Source: Seriola aureovittata (lineage: Eukaryota > Chordata > Actinopteri > Carangiformes > Carangidae). From it: DNA of 64,000 nucleotides. Made by a program: the position numbers and the translations under genes. Every line of letters starts with the position of its first letter. The first letter of the stretch is position 1. The notes under the pieces were generated by a model. The model was not told the DNA's origin and searched no databases. It saw only the letters and a program-made list of their open reading frames with translations. Location: positions 3,744,560 through 3,808,559 of the forward strand of contig NC_079375.1 in NCBI RefSeq assembly GCF_021018895.1, in the 5' to 3' direction. This document shows, in pieces, positions 13,801 through 25,800 of the stretch.

Positions 13801-16800
13801 TACTCCAATTAGTAGCTGGAGAGTTGCTAGCTAATGTGCTAACAAAACTCGGCCTTAACCCATAATTCACATCCTGTGTTTGCATTACATGCCTGCAATG
13901 CAAAGTACCACTAGGTATGTAGGAGTGATCATGGTCGGTTCACATCCCCAATCCCATTAGGGAACAAAGAGTTTGAGTTAAGTGTAACAGTTGTGTTCAC
14001 ATATACCCAAATGAACAGAAGTGAGGGAGGAACATTTTCCATGGCTCTACATTAAAGCCTGTCCAGAGATTCCTCCAAGGACTTCTACTTTTTAGAGCGT
14101 ATAGACTCTTCACCCACACAAACACTTGACAATACAGAGATGGTACTTGTGTTCTGTCGAGTGTCAAGAGCCACTCCACTATTGTTGGACTGTCTGAAAA
14201 ACAAGTGCCTGACTTCAAAAGGCTAGAGCTCTCTGAGCCAAGGACACTGTGTCTGTGGTTTCAACAAGCACATGGATAGAATAAGACCCAAGCACAACAG
14301 ATACTATCACCAGATTAGTCAGAAAGACTGAAGCTTTCAAATTCATCTGCAAAAACCAAAGCAACAATTTTTTTTTTTTCTTGCTTTGGTTTTAAATATA
14401 AATTTATTTTAAATATTACAGAAGCAGGAAAATCTACCTTGGGGTTTTATATTAAAGACTATCCCTAAACATCCGTGAAATATCTCTGCGCCTTCCTGAA
14501 GGTAGAAATGTGCCCTGACTAAAAGCTTCCAACAAAAGCAAGGACCTGGATGGTGATGGAGGAGGAGTTGGCTTCCTTCTGCCGTCTCCCACTGCTTTCC
14601 AACTCTGGTTAACAACTCTGCACCGACAGTGTCAAGCTGGGACACGTCAGAGAGCCGCGCCTTCTAATGACATACACAAAACAACCCTGGGGTTGATCTC
14701 CACCTCCCGCCTCTTTTAGAAATAAACTGCTTCACTTGTAGCCTGACATCTTCTCAAAATTCAAATAAGCTGGACACTGCATTGTAAATAAGTATGTTAT
14801 TTTGCAAGTTTTACCAAAGTTTATACAGATTTCATCCACTTCCTAAAACTGCTATCTTTTTGGACATTACTTTTTGGTTGGTTGATGTCACACAAAGTAA
14901 GCCATATCACTTTGTGGCTTAGAAAGACATTACTGAAGCACTGAGAGAAATGCTGCCACAATAAGCAGAATTAAAAGGGTGTTGGTAATTATGTGATTAT
15001 TTCCTATATATACACAGATCTTTTCTGCTGTATTACATGCTTGTGTGAGCACTGTTAAGAGCTACATATCACTTGTAGCGGTGGGCAATAAAGATAAAAT
15101 CTTTTATTTTAATCTAAGTAATTGTAAATCAAAAGATTCTATGATAAACTTTCTTGAAAAATTAACTGAATACCTTAATGTTTCTTTTGGCTTATTCAGC
15201 AAATTAAATATTAAATGTCAATTTATATGTCATAAAGAAGTTAACATTGCCTACGATGTTAAATGAGTAGGCACCTCTTTTTAAAAAGTGAATGGCAAAA
15301 TACCTGAGTACGTAAATTTATACTGTCTCATATCGTCATATTGTCCACCGCCATTTAAAGGGTCTCTTAAAGCCTCTCTTTTTCTTCCCCAAAAGGTTAA
15401 TATTTTATATTTTAAGTGTATAAATTGTTTACGATGTTAGTGGAGGTGGTGAAGCAGCCCAGCTCCACTATGAAACTCTATGGGAAACCCTGCGCTGAAC
15501 AGTGTTGCTTACAGTACTTTCACACATTTAAGACAAACTCCTGCAAGGTGATATTCCATTTCAAAGCTTGTAGAGGAATCAACAAAGTTTTAAAAACAAA
15601 ATAAAATTACTGAGGAAGGTGTAAAATATGAATACAACGTTTACACAAGGAAGTTCACTGAACATTGTCAAATTAATAGGTTAGTAAATGAAATAATGTG
15701 TGTTTTTGCTCTCTGGGCAAAGTGCGTCAATACATATCATGTTCATTATCATGCATCACAAGTGTGCAGATTTAAATTAGTTTAACCACCAAACTTTCAA
15801 GTTATTGACAAGAATCCAATTGTTTTATAAAAATAAATAAATAAATAAAAAATAAAAAATACCCCATAAATACCGCAGGAAATTTAGGGTATAATTTCAC
15901 AGATAAGAATCAGTTTGGGCAAGCCTGGAATTAATCCAATCTGACTTGAGGCAGTGCATTTAAAACTTGTTTTCAAGAATTTGGCAGTGCTATTTTAAAA
16001 TGTTACAATTGGTGGGCAAATGCCACAGTTATCTGTTTGAGGATTAAATATTCCCTAGGTCAAGGACACAGCACATGCCAGCTGGATTGAATCCAGGCAC
16101 CTGTGGAGGAAGGACAGGCCTCCATCTAGCAACTGCTTCTCACATTCAACCTCTAAGTCTGTCCACTGAGTGACTGAGTGACCTGGAGAGAAAATAATAA
16201 AAAAAAAAGTCGACTGTGTTACTAGCAGCAGGCATGGAGAAAACTAAAGAGCACGACCACACAAACTACGACTATCCTCCCACCCGCCTCCACCCTCTTT
16301 CATTAATCATAAATGAAGAAAAAAAGAAAATAAGCATGCCAGACAGAAGTTAAGACCACAGTAGAACACACCCCTTCTGAGGAGAACTACAACTACCAAG
16401 ACCAAAATACTACGAAGGCACAGATGCTTGCTACCAACCTGCAACTATGCTAGTATTGCTTGTTATCTCACAGTAAAATGTGATTCAGTTAAGCACACTG
16501 ATTACTGTTACAGCTATGATTTACAGTTGCTATTTGACTCTGGTTGGTTGTTTAAATGCCAAGGACTGGATACGGCTTTGAGCTGTACCAGGTGAAGACT
16601 TTTGGGGTTTTTTGTTTTTTTTTGTTTAAATCAAGCAACAGCACATCTGTAGATAAGTAGCAAGCACATACTTTCATCAAGATCACTGATCACTTCCGCA
16701 AGAAATTTGGCCACGTAGACACAGCGCTGCAAAGGACTTTCATGAAGCTTTTTACAGCATAACTGAGTGACAGCAAGTAGCTTCTGGCAGTGTGGTTACT

Positions 16801-19800
16801 ACTAGACTGTAGGCCGGCATGCAGAGTCATCTGCAAATGGAAACCTGATACATTTTTAGCCTTGTGTGTAATTTTATTTAAGTGCAGTGAGAGGCATTAC
16901 ATAGTGCAAAGAAGACAGTCTCTCACCACTGGCAGAGAAGCCTTACCGTTTCATCTTATACAGCCCACAACTTTTTACACTAACCAGAACATACTGTATG
17001 CTGTTTAGTTTTTTCTGCAGCCTGCATAAAAAGATTCAGATTCAGTCTGACTGCACTGCATGTGGCAGAACCGATTTCTCACAGAATGATGTTAGTTGAG
17101 AGGAGGGGGGGGGGGTGTGTTTGTGTGAAGGGATCAAATGAGGAACAAACCCTGAATTTGAAAATAACAATGCAGCCCTTACCTTGCTCCCCTCGGCTTT
17201 CGGCTCCTGTGATTGCAAGTGATTCAGAGAGTAGTGTTTAAAAGTCCTGCTGCCAAAATGACCTGAGCTCCGCTGGTTAACAGGTGTTTTGTCCTGAGAG
17301 ACCAACACCTTTTTGTGCGATGACACCACACAGTACATAGGGACCAGCTACAAGCTATCTAGCAAGCTTCTTTGACTCCTTTTCTGGCCTTCAAATCATA
17401 ATATCTTTTAATGCAAGGATTTTATTTGCAAATATACCTAGAATTAGTATGAACTGGTACATGTTTTGTGCATGAGTATGTGCAAGTCAAAACTGTTGTT
17501 TTAAGCACCTGAGTAGTTCACCTTAGACCTAACAAAAAGAGGCTTAATCTCTCACCACATTATTCTTCTCAAACAATTGACATCAGTCATTTCTGTTCTT
17601 ACTGCATTTTATCTCCTGTAGTTTAATGGGTAAAGCATAACACTAATACAGCTGGGGTGTTGGTGCCCTGGTGTAAAAAGCACTGGGATTAAGGCACCCA
17701 CCAAATACATATTAATGCCACTCGCACTTGCAGAGTAATCCATAAGGTGCTCTTTGCATTACAGATGGCAAAAGACAGGAGGATTCTCCCCAGGTAGTGC
17801 TAATATACTGTGAAATGACAAGCTCAGTGCAGTGCTACTCTGGAAGAGACAAGTCAAAGCATCTCTACACTGTGAACTGTTCCTTACAACTAAGGGAAAT
17901 AAGATGGAAATAAAAACAAGAAGTAAACATGAAAAGAGAAAAGCATTACTAACACAATGCTGCACAACAGAGGGCTAAAAGATAATAGACAAATTGGGGA
18001 CACATTTTTATATGCACAGATTAAACAATTATTAAACAATTGTAAACAAAGTCCACAATTTGAACAAAATGCCTTGATATTGTTTTCTTAAACTTTTCTA
18101 TCTCTGCTGTTTGGCTCTTATTTATTAGGTGAGGATTTTCATCATCTTTGTAGATGGTACAACAGTAATGTTTGCTCCATGTAAAGTCTGTGTGCTGTGA
18201 CTCTGTTAACACTGTGTTCACACTGCAAGCAACTTGACAGATGGGTGGCTACATCCTGACAGAATCCATGTTGTAGTTTCCATTAAGAAACCTATCGTAA
18301 CTTCATCAGTGCATATGTTACGACTACTTTCAGCCACAGAAAGTTGGATTCCTTTTATCTATCTATTCAATTATTTATTTATTTTGACATAAATCATTTG
18401 TTTTTTGGGATGTTTTATTCTAAGAATGACTATGTGTATAACATACCCTTTTATAGACAACACTTACAGTATTTGTACATTTATTTCTGACATGTATCTC
18501 ACTTCTAAATTGAAGTAGTAATCTGGAAACTCAGAAATCAGGAAACTAAACCAAACAGAAATTGAATCCATTGATTCAATTTCCAATCTTTCTAATAAAT
18601 GTTTGGGAGAACTGTCAAACTAGAATTATAAGTGTTGTTCATTTTGCAATTGACAGCTAGAACTATATCATAAAATAGAGTCCCATCAGCTGAGAACTAT
18701 TCACCCTATTGGCCAATAGTGGTGTTGATGGCAAAGAGTTTTGTCATGTAATGGTTGCCATAAACATTCAGCTCTTTAGGTCAACGCAGGACTTCCAGTA
18801 ATTTCTTAAAAGATTTTGCTTGCAATGTGAACATGGGCACCAACAGAATTCTACTGTTATACTTGGACAAACACACACAGGGATTCAGTGTTGACTGCTG
18901 CCTGTGTTGATAACCTAATAAATTGTCACTGGACTTACCATCTCATCCCCGGGCAGCCAGTATCCTTCCTGTTCTATGCCGGCTTTAGAGCCCTTGCAGC
19001 CAACCGTCAGGGTCTCCACCACCAGGCCGTCCTTTACGGCCAGGCTCAGCTGTCTGGCAGTCTCCTTAGGGTGCATGCCAAACACACGACTCAGGTACCT
19101 GGGCAGGTGAGAGAGGAAAGTCTCTGAGCAATGTGCCATTTTTTCTATGCTAGCCAAACGCTGACATTTCAAATCCCAATCTACAGTCGAGGCAGACCTT
19201 GGCGGGGACCCACCGCTTGTATTAGTGTGGCTATCATAAAACTGAAGGTTTGAATGGTTGTTTGCAAGTAAGGTGACACTAAAGCCCTTTAGATCCTTGA
19301 AACCAGCTTCAACTGTAGAAATCACGATCAGTCAAACAGCATGCATATTTTCGATGATCTAAAAATTACTTGCTTCTCAGATTTGTAATATTGCATCAAC
19401 AACACCCCACTGCTCCATAAATTATATTCATGCTCCCCAGAAAACAGACTACAGATACATGTGGTGTTTGAAATTACAATGAGAGACCGTGTGTTTAAGT
19501 TTTTTTTTTAATCTCCTCTCATGCACCTACATCATCCAGTGTAGGAGCAAATGTGATTCAAATAATGGCTCAGTTGATTCCTGCAGCTGCCTGCTGACTG
19601 GCAGTGACCTTCACGAAGCAAGGTCATGTACCCTCTACTGTGGCAGACAGCCAGTGAACAGACCGTGTCAGTGGGGAGTCAGGTGACAGTCGGTATTTAC
19701 TCCTGAGCTACAAAGGAGAGGCCGACAGCATGTCCATGAGGTTGGGCTGGGGAATTAACCCAAGAGCCAACATTTGGAACCTCTCACCAACTTAATCTTG

Positions 19801-22800
19801 ACCGTTAATTTGGTTAATACTTTCCCCAATGTGTGCCTTCATGAGATGTCGCGTTTAAGAAAACTTCTTGTTCAGTCAAGTGCCTCGGCCCCGTCCAACT
19901 AACGCTAGTCCATGTTCAAAAACGCTGGTGATATGGACGACAAAAGCAAAAACACTGAGCCTCAACCTGAGCAGCTTCTACCTAAAAAGAACACTGTGTC
20001 CGTCATTTGAGCTTCAGTGAAGACGACACCGAACACAAAGAAGTCAAATGCAAACACTGCAGAAAAACAATTTCAGCAACCAAAGGTAACACCACCAATT
20101 TGTTCAAGCTATACAGTTAAACACATTTTTTTCCGAGAGGAAAAAAACTCAACTTTACTTATTAGTATCCAATTCTGATAAGGTGACAGAATTTAAGAAC
20201 ACCTAGCTTCAGTCTGGTTTCCTCTTAGTTTACAAGCTCGAAAATAAAATAAGTTATACTATTCAATATATATATATATATAAAAATAAGCATTTACCAG
20301 CATTTTATTGCAATTAAGCAGGACTGGAACTGAATCAATTATTTTCCTCTTGAATAATTAATAATTGTTTTGTCAGTAAATGTCAAAAGATAATATAAAA
20401 AGTCAATCATGATTTCCCAGAGTTCTCGGTGGGAAAATACCTTTTCACATAGTGGAAAAGGTTTGTTGTGTTTCTTGTCTCCATCTGCACAGGTCGCCTG
20501 TTTATCTTACAACAATAGATCTTATAGCAATTAGCTTCTTTAACAATTAACTAACTAGTTTTAAGCAGTGTGACTGCTGTTGCTGTCACAACGCCGAACG
20601 AGAAGATCACGTTTCCCTCAGAGAGAGGAGGTGGTTAATTATTTGCCTCTGCCTCACTGACTTCAGTCTCCTCTGTTTCCAAAGAGCCTAACTCATCCTC
20701 CCTCTTAGCCGCAAAGCCCATTTGGTGAAATTCAGCTACAGTGGGACTGGATAGGATGGAGGTGTTGTGGACGGGAGGGCTATCCGAATGCATGCCGCTG
20801 CTTGCTGTTGCCATGACAACAGCCTCTTGCCGTCAGTTTTCATTTGGCGAGCGGCCAGCTCCCAAGGTGCTCGCCAACTTGCTGTATGAGATGTGGTAAG
20901 TGTTTCATTTAGTCTCTGCTCCATCCACCGACTGAAAGCAGCAACTGAACGGTGAGGTCTGCTGCTGACGAGCTGTCAACAATTTTTGTAGGTGTGTGTA
21001 GTGAACAATGAAAGATCTTCTCCACAGATAAAATCCTGATGGTTAAAGCCATCATGAGCCCAACCCAGCTGCAGATTCTACATCTCAACGTTGTTTGTAA
21101 AGAGGGGGTCTAATATATGACGGCTGGCTTCACCACAAGAATGGCAATGAGTGAATATCGGTTGGAGAATGTCAGAACTCCAACAGCTGTCAGTCTAGCT
21201 ATTGATCGATGTCTGGTGTGGCCTTGAGTGCAGATAGGACTCAACAGAACATCCAAGCCGTGCCTTCACAGCCTGAGCCAATAAACACTGGATTCACATG
21301 ACACCAAAATCAAAATCACCTCACAACAATGCCAAGTGGAATTAATTGGTAATTAATCATCAGTAAATAAATAAGCAATGATTCTCACAATCCATTAATC
21401 ACTTGAGTTGTTCAACAAGCAAAACCTCCAAGTAAATAGTTGTTCCACCCTTTAAAATGTGAGGATTTTGCTGTTTGTCACTGTTTTCTGTCACTGAAAG
21501 TTAAGTATATTTGGGTTTTGGACATAAAATAGCAATTCAAAAAAAAGTCACCTCGAACTCTGAGAGGGATAGTTTGCATTGGTCCCTGACGTCTGGAAGA
21601 GAAATTAATTTACTGAAACTCGGAGCCTTAGATCAAAGTCACCACAGGCAACTGATCAAGCTTTTTAGGCAGAGAGAATGAAAATGCAATCAAATTAAAA
21701 ACAAAGATGAACAACCCATATGTACACAGTTCAATAAGCCCAAAGCAACATTACTGATGATTGAACACGGGCCTCTGTCATGATGACACCCATCAGCAAC
21801 CCATTTTCACCCAGAGCAAACACACTAAGAGTTAGTTAGAGTTAGAGAATGAATCACATCTGCAACCATTTTGATAACTGAACTAACTACTTTCTGTCAT
21901 TTTATAAAGTTGTTCTTCAAAGATCTCCATAAAAACATAATAAACCAGGGGAATGATTAAAGTAACCCACTATGTCTATATACAGTCAGTTCAAGTAATG
22001 GCATGTTTATGTGTGAAGCCATTCTCTCCCCCTCAGGTCATCACCATGCTATTTGAATCACCTGAAACCCGGTGAAGAGGCAGCTGCTTAAGGACACATA
22101 AACATACCAAACCAGAAACTGGCCAACACAGAGGCTCAGAAACAGGCTTTGTGTAAACTTTGTTACAAGGATAAAGACCCCACTCCCCTCCCCAACTTCA
22201 ACTCCACAGCTATTATCCACCCTTCCTGTCGCTTGATGCTGTACAACAAAAATGAAGAAAGCAGTCCCTATGAAAAGTGTTCACAGTGACATCTATGCAT
22301 TACACAAAGTAACATGGATGTTGTTACTAGGACACATGACCGTTGACTTTTTCAAGTTTCAACTTTTTCACTGCTGAGCACCATAAACAAAACCCTATTC
22401 ACCTCAAATGTACTGGGCTGGTTAAATAAGACTCTGGGGAGAGCTATTTAAAAATAATTACAGCAGTTGAAATAAGGTGAACTAACCCTTTAAAGTATCC
22501 TTTAAGATATATCATTAAATATGTATATTCTCATCTCCGTCTTATTTTCGGCTGAACTTACTTGGAGATCCTGTCCATATTTGCGATTTGTTTCTGGTTG
22601 CGGATGACCTCAATGGCCGCCCACACATACTGGACCACCTTGGGGTCTGCCTGCCTCTTCTTCACCACACGTGACATGATTTCCTTATTCATCACAACTG
22701 TGGGAAACAAAGGGAATATATAAATCAGCAGCTCTATTTGTTTTTCTATGTGAATGAGAAGTAGGTTTCACTATACTTGAGTTGTTATATCAATACAAAG

Positions 22801-25800
22801 AAACAGCCTCATAAGGAGCCACCCTCTTAATAGTAGCAGAACTGTTAATAAATGAATGCCAGTGATAGCATTTATAGTGATAATGACAGCTGTAGTAATA
22901 GCTTTAGTATAAGATTATAAAATAAGTCTTACATATGCTACAATCACACTAAATAATCAAACCTATGTTCCTCATGCCACAGTAACTGGTCATAATAATG
23001 TCACATGAAATAAAAAAGATTTTTTTTCCCCATCAAATACTCCTTGAAGACTTGGATATTGTATCTTATAAAAAAGTATATAATATATAAATATAAAGTT
23101 TATTGTCAGAATTTACAGAAAATGTGCTTGTTATTTATTTAGAAAGAAGAAATACCCCAATATATCACAAAATGAAAGTAGACCCATGTCTTTGTTATAC
23201 TCTCATGTTGGGCTTGAAGTAAGTTAATAGACAGCAAGAGAGAATCAAATACGCTCAGTATTTCAAGTTAACTTTTTGGTTAATCTGCCAAAAGCTGGTT
23301 AAATCCATAATAAAATAAAATTGAATGGCCTTAAATTTTTTACAAACAAATTCACTGCCTTATAATAATATAATAATATCATATGCCTATATAAACTCCC
23401 ACAGAATTGTCTCATTTCCTGTACAGGTTTAGCCACAGAGGTGTAGTCACTCAAAACAGAGCATGTTGTATCAGTACATCCCTCTAGCAAACATCTGCTG
23501 AAGTTACATTTTTAATTCACGCTCAGCTGATATTAGACAAACTAATCATCAGGTCAGCAGGGAAACAATGCATTTAGGTAGTGCAGAGCAGCTTCACAGG
23601 AAACTGTTAGACCGAGAGGTATAACAATGACCAGGAGAATCACATGTGACCATCTCTAAAGACGTTACTGACCATTATGCATGGTCAGGTGGGTGATTAA
23701 GTCACCTGACAATGGATGAGTGATCATCATAAGTTAAAAACACCCTATAATCATACTGCATGCAGTATATCCGCCATGTTATATAACAGCTACATTTAGC
23801 CATGAAAACAAGTAATAAGGAAATGCTGTGAGTAACAAACCAGGTGTCTTTAGAACTATCTGATGCTGCTCTGTTGTTTAAATGTTAGTCAATACAATTA
23901 AGAGTATTGGTCCAGACTTGCCAAGAATGGGTTACTACAAAGAACTTCAGAGAGAAAACACCCACGTAATTTGTGGCCTTAACTAAATCTTCAACTCATC
24001 TGAATCAACAGGAAAACTTGTTTTCATATTCCCTCATTACAGAAAAAATAACACATACTGGAAGAAAACTACTGTCCCAACCATTAAAATGTCACTGGAC
24101 AACTTACTACCTTACATTTGGAGAAAGGTGTTTATGCTTTAAAAACACAAGCTCTCTCAATTTGACAGAATTTGGCAGCCCCTTTAGCAACTAATCTACA
24201 TTTTCCACTTTTTAAATATTGTACAGTATAATACAAATGTGAGAAAAGTGAAAGATATACAGGGGATAAATCTAAGCTCTGTACTTCCTTTTTCCCGCCA
24301 TTTTTCCCTCCTTAGTGTATTTTGTTTTTATTGCTGTTCCTATGTTTTTCCCAGGAACATAAGCAGACTGCTCAGTAAAAGCATGTTTGAGAGATTTGTG
24401 CCAATGTGAATTGTTCAGTCACAATATCTTTACATGCTTTGAATAAGTTCTTGGGAAGTGGCTTTGATTCAGTAACAAGTCCAGGAAATGTTTTTTTTGT
24501 GTCCTTGACTATCAGTCCTCACGTCCTATGATATCCAACTAAAGCTACAAACACCTTTTTCCTGCACACAAAATGAATCTACAATTCTGCTGAAAGTCTC
24601 TCATGCCCATACGCCATTTATTTAAAATCAATATATGTAAACCATATTCCTCCAAAGCATTGATTAGATGTCAATGAAAATGCCTCGTTGTCATTTGGAG
24701 GACAATTTCCCTTCTTGCCATGTGGACAACAAACTCTGTGCTGGTGAAGGAAGCTCAGAAAATGCCAGAGAAAAATTGACAAGGAAAACTCTTAAAAGAC
24801 CTTCAAAGGTTCTGAATAATACTGGTCTGCCTCTTCACTCTGGTGCACATGCCTGGCCTTCCCTGAATATCCCAAAATCCAATTTTATGCGGTTCTCCTC
24901 TTAACCATCCGTGAAACTTAAGATGTCACTTTCATAAATTGCAGCCAAACACTAACCATAGTAATGCTCAAAGCATTTTTATACGAAGGAATATGCTTGG
25001 CTTTAGTGCACTTTGTGGTAGAGGAGGCTGTGACAGATGTCGAGAGAGGATGTTCATCTTCACACGTTTCTCATGAGAGTATGAACGGTGGTTTAGGATG
25101 AACCCCAATTACCTCAGAATAAATACAGATGAAGCTAAAAACAACAGAAATCATGTGGTCAGTCACAACAAACAAGCAAAACATGTTGTCTAGAGAAGTA
25201 GTGGTCATGGTCAGAGTGGAGGTTTTTTTAAGTTCAGATGTTGATGTTGTTATTTTTCTTTTGTTTCAGACTGGCATAGAGAGATCTGAGCTTGGGCAGT
25301 ACACATATATCAGCCAGATGTGTATGATATTAGCTTTACAAGTCAAGCTCACATAAAGCTCTGGATCTGGATTCATCTCATTGTGGTTAATCAATGTTTT
25401 AGATTTTTTTTTTCTTTTTAATTGCTATACTAACAAAGATGTCTTACTGTCATAATTTTACCAGCTGAAATAAAGTGCTGGAAATGGACACAAATCAGAG
25501 AGAAACAATACAGAAACATAAATGGTAGTAATTACAACAATTAAGAATTTTTTTTTTTTTTTTTACTTTGTTGTGTCTGAAAATAATTTTCAGACACAAC
25601 AAACAATTGATAATCGGAAATTAAAGGTTTTACAGTGTTCAAAAAGAATAAATTGTAGCATTGCTGTTAATAGGAGGATCACTTAACAAGAAAACACTAA
25701 AAATATTTGCTGTTTTCTTTCAAGCAGCATGTAAATATTATTTTTACATTTGGGTGCAGATTATGAACTCGGAGTTTAGGTGAAAAAACATTTTTCACTC

